DNA of 64,000 bases from Hydractinia symbiolongicarpus (Eukaryota > Cnidaria > Hydrozoa > Anthoathecata > Hydractiniidae): the NCBI RefSeq assembly GCF_029227915.1, contig NC_079883.1, positions 4,340,001 through 4,404,000 of the forward strand, given 5' to 3'. Numbering within the stretch: position 1 is the stretch's first letter; the number at the start of each line of letters is the position of its first letter. Below, piece by piece: positions 10,200 through 23,400 of the stretch. A model generated the notes under the pieces. It searched no databases. It was not told the origin of the DNA and worked only from the letters and a program-made list of their open reading frames with translations. The position numbers were made by a program, and so were the translations under genes.

Positions 10200-12389
10200 T
10201 GCATTGTTTTGGCTCTGTATGAAATATGAAAGATAGACCGGAATATGCCCAGATGAACCCGATTAGTAACCAACGGGCGCGGTTTTCCGCAACAACATGA
10301 TATTTACTTACTACTTTGTCGGCGAAGATTTTATTCTTGCAATAACATTCAAGATGATTGCTTCTGTTTTGGTATTTTCTGGTTAGTTGTTTTTAAAAGA
10401 ATTGTCACACTTATTTCACCAGTTCTTCCCGGTATTGCACTCTTTTTTCCCATTACCCATATCCTCGAAATAAATTTAAACATAAACTGCAATTTTTTTT
10501 ATATTTATCTATTATTTTTATCTATTATTCACTTGCCTACCAAATTCCTGGGTGCCATACCTCCCAGAACTTTAGATATTGGCAAATACTCGTATATTAT
10601 ATGAAATCCTACTAATCAGTAAAAAATCTCTGGGCGATATATATTAATGGAGGATATAATGTTTTCTTCCTATTCCACAGTTCATAGAAAGGAGTAACAC
10701 GTATTACGATTTCCACTTGAAGCACGTTTCGATCCCAGCACCTTTTACCGTGGCTGCGACATTTCGCTAGAACTAACAGAAAGCGCAGCACCGTTGAGAA
10801 GCAAATAATCCTAGGGATGAGGTTGACACGTTCGCACTTTTATTTCTTCTTGGACTTCTTTCTTGATAGCTCTTTTCTAAGTCCAAATTCCTGTCTCTCT
10901 AAATAGCAAGGTCAAACATTTTTTATATAAATAAAGAAAGTTCATTGACCACTTATCCGGAAGTTGACAGCGCTTACATCTAACACGTTTCTCTGTAACT
11001 ATTAAAATATTTTTGCGATGAAGTTTCACCATTCAGCTCGGCCAGTAACAGTTTCTTTATCGCTTCTACGCAACTTTCAAACAATCGGCGGTGATATCCT
11101 TGACTTCAGTGTGGCTCGATTTTACAAAACCTTCCAAGAAAGTGCGCGTTATTTATATACGCAAAACGCGTAAGCAAATAGTGAAATAGTGAAAATGTCT
11201 TTAAAATTATCATTATCATCTCAATATATCTGTGGAATAAAGTTAAGAAAGCACCTTTTTTACGGTCCATAGGTTAGGTAAAATATCTGGAATAAAAATA
11301 AGTTAATTTTAGTTCTGTCCGAAATTGTCCAAGGGGTTATTTTTTGGCTAAATGTGAGAAAACTTAGATAGATTTACTCCAGTTATAATTTATACTGCAT
11401 TTTATAATTCTTGTGTTGTAAAAGATGACGGTACTTTTTTAATAGCAGCGTAGTTAGCCAGCAACCTTGAACACAGGACCTCGAACACAGGACCTGTGGT
11501 GTTTTTTTATATGTACGCGTTTCATTCTCATATTAAAAAATGCTAAGTTCTGTTTTTTTTCCTTTGTCGTTCATTGAAAAACTCAAATTGTGCTTATTGT
11601 TTTCTCTTCTTTTTAATGGTAGCCATCTTAGGGATACGATAGTCGTTAGAAACAGCAGTAGAAGTAGAAGAACAAGAAATGTTCGCCATGCCATTGACTG
11701 TTTTTATGTCAGAAAAAGCCTGTCATTTTTATTTTAAGCACGTGTACTCTTTCGACTTTATAGAAAACTCTTTTTGAACGATGCATATTCCTAAATATAC
11801 GGACATTCGAGTTTCACGACAACTGAGATGTTGACTATGCCTTAAACCAACCAAGTTAATTTTAAGAGATTGGTCTCTGGATATGGCCCAGGTATTACAG
11901 GCAGCGGCCACTGTTAAATGAGAAAAGTTAAAATGCCCTTATCTCTTAAATTTGGTTATAATGTAAAGATTGGCGCGCCATATAACACATTCTCGATATT
12001 TTTTCTTTCGTGATTACGCTACATGATTTTGGATCTTTATGATATTTTTAAACTGTCGCGCAAAAGTTTAAACCTATAGCTAATCTCTTGCTTTTTACTG
12101 TATTAAATTAAGTTTTTTCGTAATCTAATTTAATTAATGTTTCTAAGTTACATTCCATTCAGGTCATATTATCAGTAGTCAGCTGGTAGCCAGTTAAAAT
12201 CTGTCTTAAGAGAGGAGGTACAACGGTAATGATGATGAATGTGACGGAAGTAGCTAGCTAGCTGTCCTTTTGAGGGGCTAAAATTAAAAATGTTTTGCAA
12301 AAAAAACACATCACATAAACCTTTATCACTATTATGATAGTGAGATTTACCTTAATCAACCAACGCAAATGTGCCAAGTGCCTCACAGC
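10200..12389. other. No gene seen; fragments of interspersed repeats
   Basis: No coding exon is supported. A repeat block at about 10760-10840 (CGCTAGAACTAACAGAAAGC ... CAAATAATCCTAGGGATGAG) is matched at 56689-56760. A 13 bp tandem duplication (gaacacaggacct) lies at about 11468-11492. The 60-65 codon frames at 11540-11911 look random. Confidence 0.4.
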
Positions 12390-12454
12390 ATATGGAATCA
12401 CAGTTCCGATATTTACTTGCGCGTGCATCTTATTGATTACATAATGCCTGATGC
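12390..12454 (+). repeat. Dispersed repeat, copy 1
   Basis: About 65 bp (TGGAATCACAGTTCCGATAT ... ATTACATAATGCCTGATGC) reappears inverted at 44604-44669 with few changes. Neither copy lies in a recognisable element. Confidence 0.6.
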
Positions 12455-12893
12455 GCGTGCAGAAATGGAGGTAAGAATGTAAACAAACCAAGCGGAAACA
12501 TTACCTCCATTTCTGTGCGCGTAGGAAAATATGCCACTATGATTAAGTGCATTTTCACCCACACAGGACAGGCGCATTTCTATGTCATACTGTTTAAGCC
12601 AAACGTGGACCAGTATACAGCTGTTATTACAGCTGCTATTCTTGTATAGTAAAACCTTCATAAATTCAAGACTGGAATATTCAAGGATCTTTTTCTTTTC
12701 TGGTTTCCAATCTTGAATATGCTTTAGGGGCTGTTCACAAAAAAAATGCTTTTTACAATAATCATATAGCAATAATGGATCAGCTATCTATTTTTGTCTG
12801 TTATTTCCATTGTATTTGATTATTGCCTTTCTTTCTTGCTGTTGCGTTATAAAAAATTATAAAAGTTTATAAAAATGATTGTTTTACAGCATT

Positions 12894-14130
12894 GTACAGT
12901 ACCACCTGAATGTAATTTTACATGTACAGTACAGTCCAAATGTAAGCGTACGAGTACGCTCAACTTGCAAAAATAATTGCTTTTATTAAAAAAACAACAG
13001 GATAGCGAGTTTCTTTCAAATTGCGCAAAAATAATTGCTTCGTGTTAAAAACAAAAGCATAGCCAGAAACATTGTTTATAAACAATACTCTGCGTGAGAA
13101 AATATTAAACGCGAAGGCCATTGAATTTTTTTTATTTTTTTTAACAACGAAACTAATTATAGTAACACGATTTTAATCTTGATACATGCACAAACACTTT
13201 TAAAAAACAACAAATCCAATGATCTAAATATTTTAAAAAAAACTAATGCTACTTTTAAAACTTTTAGTAACATTTCTTTATCGTCGAAACATATTTTTTA
13301 ACATGCGAAACTTTTAAAAGTTCTTTTTATAAAAGGCAACGTTTAGCAACGCAAACAGGACAACCCTACGTTCGGGATTTTTCCCTTCACGATAAGATTT
13401 AGAAAACCAATTAAATTTAACACCGAAGAAAAAAAAAATCTAAAAATCTAACATTTGACGTTCTGGAAAGATCAAAACACTCATTGTGAGAACATTTTGT
13501 TTTAAATTTTAATACCAAAGAAAGAGTCTAAAATTTTTAAAACACGATCGAAAAAAACATTTCTATCGCCGTTTTTTGTTTTTAAACTTTTAAAATGCGA
13601 TCTCAAAAAACATTTTTATTGCCTTTTTTCGTTTTAAACTTCTAAAATATGATCTAAAAAAGCTTTTCTATCAAAATTAAAGTTTCAATCTTTGTTAAAA
13701 TATAATAATTTCTATCGCTTAAAAGCTTTATTTAACCCTCGCAACCAACAATGCCTTCCCGCTAGTTTATATAGTTTCCAAGCAAAACTTTTATTTAATA
13801 AAACTATTAAACAATGGCCCTTCGTGTCGCATTGATAGAGGTGATAACATTTGCAATTATGCTATTGGAAATAGTTATGTTAACACTATTTAACAATAGT
13901 TACGCGCAGTTATAATAAGCTATTTTTTTTTCAATAATCTTTTGTTTATTACGTGCAAGTTAATGACTTACAAGACTCGCAAGATAATTAAACAACAAAA
14001 GACAAATAACTACCACCTCCGAGAAAAAGTGTGAAACTTAATCTGGACTGTACTGTACACATATTTCACGATGTTGTGTAACGAGGTCATGTTTACAGTA
14101 CCGCCTGAATGTAACTTTACATGTATGCGA
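12894..14130. mobile_element. Inverted-repeat DNA element, copy A (upstream of FANCM)
   Basis: Inner inverted ends GTACAGTACAGTCC (about 12920) and GGACTGTACTGTAC (about 14044) enclose 1.1 kb. Outside them on both sides stand same-direction copies of TACAGTACC(A/G)CCTGAATGTAA, suggesting a nested or rearranged insertion. The interior (for example 13280-13555) is clearly homologous, in inverted orientation, to 15645-15925 inside FANCM intron 3. There is no coding capacity. It ends about 320 bp before the FANCM start codon. Confidence 0.6.
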
Positions 14131-14449
14131 TAGTTATCACCTTCGCATGATCTTTGTTTTATCTATATATAGACTTTATGACCCTTAAGAAGTATCAAAA
14201 ATTCACAAATTAAATTGTTACTTTTTCACCATGAGAGGGCCATACTTCAAAAATTAGTATTTGTGTTCCATATGCCTTTTTTGTTTGAATAAAATATTGT
14301 CATTAAAAAATTTGATTTTCTCTTTTGGCAGAAGCTGAGTTTGATCATTTATAATGTAAAAATTGCATGCAGATATCATTTTATAATATTGTTTGTTTTC
14401 TGTTTGTAGCAGTTAGAGTAAATGTGAAAAAGGTCCAGGCAAGTAAGGT
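14131..14449. promoter_or_regulatory. FANCM 5' flank
   Basis: This short interval between repeat copy A and the FANCM start must hold the core promoter or 5' UTR. A good acceptor-like site (tttctgtttgtag) ends at 14409, 40 bases before the ATG. It could be a 5' UTR intron end or, if this species trans-splices, a leader acceptor. No TATA box is clear. Confidence 0.3.
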
Positions 14450-17400
14450 ATGAAGAATGGTCAGACAACATTGTTTCAAACATGGGGATATTTTGAAAAA
14501 CAAAAAGATCAAAAACAAGGTAATTATATATCCAAATGTCTGTTTGGTTATAATTTTGTTTTTACAGGGTTTTTTTGTTATTTTTATAGATATAAATGAT
14601 CAAGAGCTATGTGACACTTTCAAAGATGACATAGACATTGATGAAAACCTTTTGGGTGAAAAATCCTTCCTTGATGACAAATTTCAAAAGTTAACGTCAC
14701 CAGAGACGATAACAGGCTTTGATATTTCAACAGGAAGTAATTATGTTTACCCAACAAACTACCCAATCAGAGAATACCAATTCCGAATTATCAAAAAGGC
14801 ATTGTTGAAAAATACACTTGTTGTATTGCCAACAGGCCTTGGAAAAACATTCATTGCTGCGGTTGTAATGTATAATTATTATCGATGGTATCCTAGTGGT
14901 AAGATAATTTTTATGGCACCAACTAAACCTTTAGTGGCTCAACAAATAGAAGCATGTTACAAGATAATAGGGATTCCTCAGGAGGATACTGCTGAAATGA
15001 CAGGTAAAAACTAAGTTATTAAAACCACGTTTCTTCTCCTGTTTCCACAATTTTATCAATTTCCATGTTTTTGTATCAGGAACGATGCAGCCAATGAAAA
15101 GACTAACTTTGTGGCAAAATAAGAGGGTCTTTTTCTTGACACCACAAATTCTGCAGAATGACTTAGCAAAGGGGACATGCAGTGGCACTGATGTTGTTTG
15201 TTTAGTATTTGATGAAGCCCACAAAGCTCAGGGTAATCACGCATATTGTCAGGTAATTTTATAAATTTTTATTTAAATTGATCCTGTGTTAAAAAAATGA
15301 TGTTAGACTTCTATTTTACAGTACCGCCTGAATGTAACTTTACATGTACGCGATAGTTATCACCTTCGCATGAGCTTTCGGTAACATCTGAACTTTCGTT
15401 GTTTTTGTTAACCTGTTGTTAAAAACAGCTATTTTTGCATGTTGAAAACAATAGAATTCATGTCTTATTCGCGAAATTTAATAACTGCGTGTGTCTCATT
15501 GTTGTATTGAATTGCTGTAGTCGTCAAGAGATTAAGGAGAGAAAATATAATTTAACAAAATTTAAGTATCTATTGTTTTTACTCATAAACAGCAATGTTA
15601 CCATTCGTTTATAAATTTTTAAAACTCGATATAATTGCTTTTTTTAGATCGTGTTTTAAAAATTTAAGAACGAAGAACGGCGATAAGAATGCTTTTTTAG
15701 ATTGCATCGCAAAAACAAAATGTTCTCACAATAAGTGTTTAGATCTGTCAAGAACGTCAAAACTTACATTTTTAGATTTTTCTTTCTTCGGTATTGAAAT
15801 TTAATTTGTTTTCGAAATCTTATGGTGAAGGGAAAAGTCCTGAAAGTAGTGGTTTTTCCGTTTGCGCTGTTAAACGTTGCTTTTATAAGAAGAAATTTTA
15901 AGAGTTTTGCATGTTAATAAATACGGTTCGAAGATATATTACTAAATGATTTAAAAGTAGCAGCATTAGTTTCTTTAAATTTTAAGTGTCATGTTCGTTC
16001 TTTTTTCTAAAATAATATATTTCAATAGCCTTCGCGATCTTTAACACATTTAAACAATAACATGCATGTTTACATGTGAGAACAAAAGGATTCATCAAAT
16101 CTTATTGTTATAACTCGCGCACAACGATAACAATAGAAAACAATTAAGTTCGCGTGTAAACAAAAGATATGTGAACTTTCTTTATGTAGACATGAGATCG
16201 TTACATGAGGTTGTAAAACTCGCGTACATGTAAAGTTACATGCAGGCTGTAGATCTTAAAAAGCTGCACAAGAAATCCTTTTACGTCTTTTAAAAAGGTC
16301 TTATTGTTCTCAAAATTTCACATTTTCAAGTTAATTATGCTGTATAAATTATGATGTCAAATTTATTTCAGTTAATTTAAGCATTATATGAAGATTTAAT
16401 CTTAAGTGCCAAACTGAGTGCGATAAGAGTTATTCCGCAAAAATTAAAGAATATAAAAAATTTTTGTACTGATAAATAGTGCGTAGTGTCACACTGACTC
16501 ACTTCCAATGTTTAGAGTCACTGAAAAAGAGCCTCAAATTTTTGTCTAGTTCTATCCCAAATATAAAATAAACTAGCTGTTCCGATGGGATGTTCTGCAA
16601 TTTGAAATTTGGAAAATAATTTACAATTTCAAAATAGTATATCACAATTTACGCAAATTATAGTTTGCAAAAATTATGTTTTGCTTCATGTGCATAAAGT
16701 TTCTCGTTTCTTTTTTTTCTTTAATTCTAGAAACTGTCAAAATCAAGTCTCTTATTTATTTGCATTCACAAAATGTTCACATTATAACTAAAAAGAAATA
16801 TTAATATGTTGCTTTTGATTAAACAAACCAGAACAATTCATTCCTCCCACAACAATTGACAACTCTAAGAAACGTTTATACTGCTACATTACACTGGTAC
16901 CATTGTTTCTTGATAAGAATAGTTAGGCTACATAACTATTCTTTTTGTTTGTTGTTAGGGCATTATTGTCTTCCTTGGAAATTAAATAAATGTTTTTGAT
17001 AAAATGTCCTGAATGTTGTCTTTTTTCAAGGTTGTTAAAGACATTAAGAAGGTTAATCCACAATTCCGTATTCTTGCTCTTAGTGCTACGCCAGGAGGTG
17101 ATATGAAGGTTTGTTTTTAATTTTTGTTAATTTAGTAGAATATTATGGTAAACTTTACCATTGTGTGTTCTTTAGAAGTCTTTCCAAATTAATTTTTATT
17201 ATTGAATTATTCTTTTTACTTACTTTAAATGTCGAAATCAAACTACGTAACTTTGAAAAGCATGAATACCATATTGTATTAAATAACATACCGTATTGTA
17301 AATTGACTAATTAGAGGGCGGCCCTAAAAAAATAATTTTAATGATGACACAACACAACATAACAATACATTACAAAATGTCAAGAAATCATCCTCATGTG

Positions 17401-20400
17401 GTGATACTGATTCACCAAAAGAAATTCTTCTGTTTATTCTGCAATTTCGTTGTCCTTCTCAAATGTGTTATACCTGAGAGTTGGCAATGGCAAGATTCAG
17501 TGCACATGCCTAAACGGTTTTTTTAATAATAACTTTGAGCAGTGCAGGTCAAGATTTAAGAACCATTTAACCAACTTTCGTTTTGGGGGCAGATTTGGAT
17601 TTCCAGCTGCTATAAGCAAGTGTATTCTATTACATATTGAAATGAATCCCAGCCTAAAAGATGAGTTTTAAAAAACAATTTTCAATCATTTTTTGTACAT
17701 ACCAAAGGGTAAGATCTTCATTCAAGCATTTGATGACGAAGTAGGAATACAATGTGATTTGTATTCCTTATGTAAAGCTTCTGCCTCCTGTTTGGTTCTG
17801 CTGAAAACGTTTAGCTTTGTACCATTGGCCTTTGTTCTTAGACAAACAGATATTTTAACGTTCTCAAACACTATATCCTCCATACTGTTGTCTCATCCAT
17901 TGCTGATTGTGGGGTGTAATGATGTTTTTTAGATAAGCTGCGTGTTTCTAATATATACATAACAAGTTTATTAATAAAAAATACAGGATCTTTTTGTGTT
18001 GTTGTTGTTCAAGCTTGCTAGTAGAGACAATTTTCTTCATAAACTTTGCCAGCCATCATCGTGGTGCTAAATTTTGTGTACATTTCTCAACCCCAACACT
18101 CTCTCAACCCCAACACTCTCTCAAAAAACTTCGAAAACTTTATTTCTATGTATATGTCTTTATTATGTTTCAAAGTTGTTCTTCATAATTATAGGCTGTA
18201 CAGAAGGTTGTGGACAATCTGCTGATATCACATGTCGAGATTCGATCAGATGAAAGTGCAGATATAAAGCGGTACATTCGAGATAGATTAGTGGAGAAAA
18301 TTGTTGTACCGATAACTGAAGAATTGAAAAACATAAAAAACACATTTATGGAAGTAAGTGTATTTATTAATGACAAGACCGTCCATAATAATTTTTTATT
18401 TGCTGTAACCTGACTGACCCTAACCAGATATTGGCGCGGATAAAAATTATACTTCTTAGATATAGTAAAATAAGAATTTTTTTTTTCAATATTGAAGTGT
18501 GACCTTTTGACTAAAGAATGGCTGATGGACTACAAAGCTGATGTCACATTTCACTTTCTTGCAATTTTGATAATTTAGGAAAGCATTTTCAGACATGCAT
18601 AATTTGTGTAAGTCACAAATCTTTCCAATCATGGTTGAATTTTTTTTATTTCTCAGTTGACAAAATTATTTGGCATAATTCAAGTTACAGCAAAGAAGTA
18701 AAACTTAAGGACGGCGTAACGTATTGGTCATGTGTCATTTAATGTCTAAACATGACTGTCTTGTAAATTAATTATTACAACCAAATATTTAGACCTGAAT
18801 GACGTCTCTTTTTTGTGTATTGTTACACACAATTTTTATGCCAGTCGTGTTCTTGATTAAAATCTTTCAAGCTTGTTTAACACTTCCTTAGCAAAGTAAC
18901 ATGGCTACCATATAACAAGCTCCCTTCTAATTTAAATGGTACTCTCTAATACTACCGTGCAATAAGGTTTTGGTATTCAACTATTATATTTTTTTAGATT
19001 CTACGCAGCATAGTAAATAGGTTGTATTCCAAGAAGGCATTGTGGCAGAATGATCCAGAAAAAATTTCAAAGTTTCTTCTGTTAAAAGCTAGGGAACAAT
19101 GGAGGTTGAACAATGCTTTAGGAGACAAGGTACACCACTACACTGTATTTTAAATGAATGTTATTTATTAGCTATCTGCATGATTCCGTTTATCTTATTC
19201 TGTTTTCTTTATACTTCCCTTGTTTTGGTCATAAACTTCTGATTTTTTACTGCTAATAGAAATAATGAAGGATTTTTTCCTTTAAAAGGTTTAGTTTCAC
19301 TTTTAAACTATTTACACATGAAACAATCTTTATTGAACATTTGTTTTATTAAACATCTGTTATGCTCTTGAGAATAACAAGAAGGGATTTTTTTGTTAAA
19401 GTACGATAAAATCTGTGACCATGGATATTTTGAAGAAATAGTTTTACCCACATGCAACTTTTTATGTTTATGTCAGGGTACGTCCTTTTTTTTAAATTTT
19501 TAGAATAAGATGGGTTTAATTGAAGGTGATTTTGCATTGTGCATGTCTCTTTATCACGCCTATGAACTTCTCCAACAGCATGGCATCCTCTCATTCTACA
19601 ATTTTTTGAAGGGTATTTTATCTGGTGTAAAGGGAACGTCACGCTCAAAGGTGGAACTTTCAAAAAATAACCATTTTATGAAAATGATGGAAGAGTTGAG
19701 TGTAAAAATAGAACCAGATGTAGCCAATCTTAGTTTCAGTGAAAGTTTCCTTGGCATAAAACAATTAACAACCAAACAAAGGTTACTTAAAACCATCCCT
19801 AAACCAAAGGATGGATTTTACAGTCACCCAAAATTAAAAAAGCTGGAAGAAATTGTTATAGACCACTTTACAAAAGCTCAGCGTGAAAACGAGGCTAACA
19901 ATATAAAAAGTCAGACTTGTTTAAATACCAGAGTGATGATTTTTTCACAATATCGTGACAGCGTGCAAGAGATTACAGCTTTGTTAAATAAACATGAACC
20001 ATTAGTGAGGGTGATGTCATTTATTGGACAAGGAAGCAAAGAGGGGATAAAAGGAAAGAATACTAAAGGTTTATCTCAAAAAGAACAAATTGAAGTGAGT
20101 TGTTAACCTTATGCTACAAACTTTCCATTGATCTTCTTTACGTTTTTATAGAAAGAATCTGCCTTCACTTGTCTTATTGATAAAGCTACTATACTTTTTA
20201 TCTCACTCTTGCTGATGCATACTGCTTTTTCTTGAGCTGCGTACGTCTGCTGTTGTTACAGACAGAAAACTCGACGTATGAAACAGTCAATTATTACACT
20301 CGTATATTTTTTTGATCCCATACATATATTGTACAAAATTCAAGTACATAAGTTTTTTTAGATTATTTTGATAATGTTTTTTTATAATAGATGGTAAGCA

Positions 20401-23400
20401 AGTACACGGGATACATTTAAAACAAAACGCAATGCAATAGACATATGAGAAAAGTGAAACCTGATACTACCCTGATGTGATACTTAGAACCTAAAACTCT
20501 GAAACCATACATAAGAACTTGAGATCCAAGACCCTGATGCCGATGCCTGAGACCTTGAATTTTTCAAACTTATTTTAATAAGAAAACAACATGAATGATC
20601 AAGTCCTCATACTATAATTTATCGAACTCTGTTTGTTTTGGCAAATTTTAAACTAAACAAAATTGTACACTTGATCGACAATAAGAAAACAATCCTACAC
20701 TAGCATGGAATAACGTCGACTGACTCAACCAATTAAGTGGGAACCCGCCTAAGGTGAATTTCTTGCAGATTGCAGGGAAACTGTTGTAAAAACAAGATCA
20801 TTAATTTGAATTTTATCCAGTGTTTGGAAAAATAAACATGATTTCTGTCTGATTAAAATTTGTAACGATATATTTCGTAGCTGAAAAGTAGTACTAGAAT
20901 GTTTCTAATAAAATTGAAGGAAAAAATCTGCGCATGATTTCACCACCCAATTTAGCTTACCAGGTCTCAAAGCTATCTAAATGTTTATCCAAATCGAAGA
21001 ATTGAACATTTTTATGGATGACGAACAAGAATATTTATATCTTCTTAAATTGCTACTATGTTCACTGTTACTGTTCACATAACCTTCTGAGAAAATACAA
21101 TCTTATTCGCAGGGCTTTTGTTCTGCTTTTTAATGTGCAGTTAGCTTCAAAAATTTAAGTTTGAGACAAACATTTTCTTCGTTAAAAACAGTAAAAAGTA
21201 AAAAAAAACATGTGTCAGATCTCTGCCATCGGTTATCAGTAGTGAGGATATCACCTACGGACGGTATTAGGTCGATCAAATGAAATCATATTGTTTGGTT
21301 TCTTTCTTTTTTATATTTTGTTTTTGTGTCTATATTCAAACACTTATTACCACCTTAAAAAAGTAAAGAAAACGAGAGAAAAAAAATTGCTTTGGTCCAA
21401 AAAAATATCAACATCACAACAAAAAGAAATGAAATATGAATCGCTTTGCGAGCTTGAACTGAAAAGATATTGGTTGTGTATTGTTGAATATTGCAAACTC
21501 GACAGAAAAATTCAGAATTTCCCATTTATCCTGGCTGACTATCTGTTTAAAATCTTGTTTAATGTTGACCAAAAGCTTACTTTATTCTATTACTATTCTT
21601 CGAGCAGTGTAAAAATCTGTGTTTGTAATATAAATGTATTCCGTGAAGAAAAAATAGTAAAATTCAGGGTTTTAAACTAATACAACTGTGTTTAAAACGC
21701 CTTTTTCATAATCAGTTTTGTTCCTTGTTCGTGAACGAATTTAACAGGAAAACTCAAAATTTAAATAGCTCAATTAATATAAAACAAGATGTCTGCTTGA
21801 TAAGAAGCTGTTTATTTCACTCTGTGTTGTTCTTACAACCCGTGGTCACATTTTACCTTCCTGACAGCATATTTGTATGCAGTAGTTGATTGTGAGCCAC
21901 TACATGGGTGGGTGGACGGGTGCTAACACATACTGGACAGAACTTTGACACCCAGCTATGATTTTTGCCACATCTGTGGTTGTAATTTTTTTAATTCTTG
22001 CTCTTAGAATGTTGAAACATCTGACTAAATAATTTTGTAATATTACTATTTTTTTGCGGTATGGAATAAAATTTACAAAGATTATTGTTAGGTATTTACT
22101 TTCACATTTTTCAGATTTTAGAGAGGTTTCGTCAAGGTGGGTTTAACACTGTGGTTTCAACATCAGTTGGTGAGGAAGGTTTAGATATAGGTGATGTAGA
22201 CCTCATTGTCTGCTATGATGCTTCGAATTCTCCAATACGATTAGTGCAAAGAATGGGAAGAACTGGTCGTAAACGAAATGGAAGGATTGTGATATTAGTT
22301 GGGGAAGGAAAGGAGGAAGCTGTAAGTTTATTGATCTCTATTGATCTCTATTGATCTCTATTGATCTCTTATGTCCTCATTATAATGAAGTTACAATCAC
22401 TTAAATGTCGAACACGGTGCATTGGAATTGACATTTCTTCATTTTATTTCCAATTTATGGTGACATTACCTAAAAATAGACAGCAAATAATTACCAACAC
22501 TAACAAATAATGAAATAACTGTGAATAAAAAATATGTATCTGTCTCTGAAGTGATAGATTAACCCTATTTATGCTGGAAAGGGGGCTTGGATTCCAACAC
22601 CAACTGACATGTGTATTATAACTCCTAAAACCAAATACAATAGAGCTCAAACTTGGCAATCTTTCATTGAAAGGTAATATTATAACGCGGTAAAAAAATA
22701 TTGTGATATAAAATCTCTCTCCTTTGCTTAAACGCATTACTTTTAGCATAATCACAAAAGCTCGTTATGTCAGAGTTTACTGGAAAAAGCGTATTTTATT
22801 CCATAATAAACAACTATAATGCCATCTTACTTTTGTTCGTTTTTTTACTTAAAAAACATGATCGGTCTTTGTTAAAAACTAATTCTCCAGAGTTTTCTTA
22901 CTTTGTTGGTGTGCCAGCAATTGGCTCAAAGACTGCAGAAGTCAATAAGAGACTTAATTTTCAGTCTTTAACTAACGTTCTATTAAATTAATATACTTCG
23001 GAAAAGAAAATTATCTTTTAAGGACGACCCTGGTCCGCTCGTATACGTTTGTATCACAATAGTGTCCAGTAAACTCCATTTAATTTCGGTTTTATTGTTA
23101 AAAAGCGAAAGTTTAATCTTGCGAATTATTATAAAATTCTCAAATCCCAAAAAGTTGGCGGTGATTTTAGTACTGCTAAATTTCTTCCCGAGAAATAATA
23201 ACATAGGAACTATTTAGCGAACAAACAAACAAGTTTCAACCAATCTAATCAACTAGTAGTTGTAAACAACGAAAATTCGTGTTCTTAGAAAATGATTACG
23301 CCATGGCAAAATTGCTGACGTCAGCAAATTTTCTATTTCCACCAATTTCCAATCAATTTTTTTTAATGTTATTACAATATTCCTGCGAAGTTTCATCAAC

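Noticed and set aside
11540-11911. Overlapping 60-65 codon frames on both strands
   Set aside because: Length and composition are what chance gives in this sequence; no family resemblance.
14410-14442. A small coding exon upstream of the FANCM ATG that also fits the phase of exon 2
   Set aside because: The exon at 14450-14519 fits phase equally well and contains the conserved TLFQTWG start; both cannot be coding.
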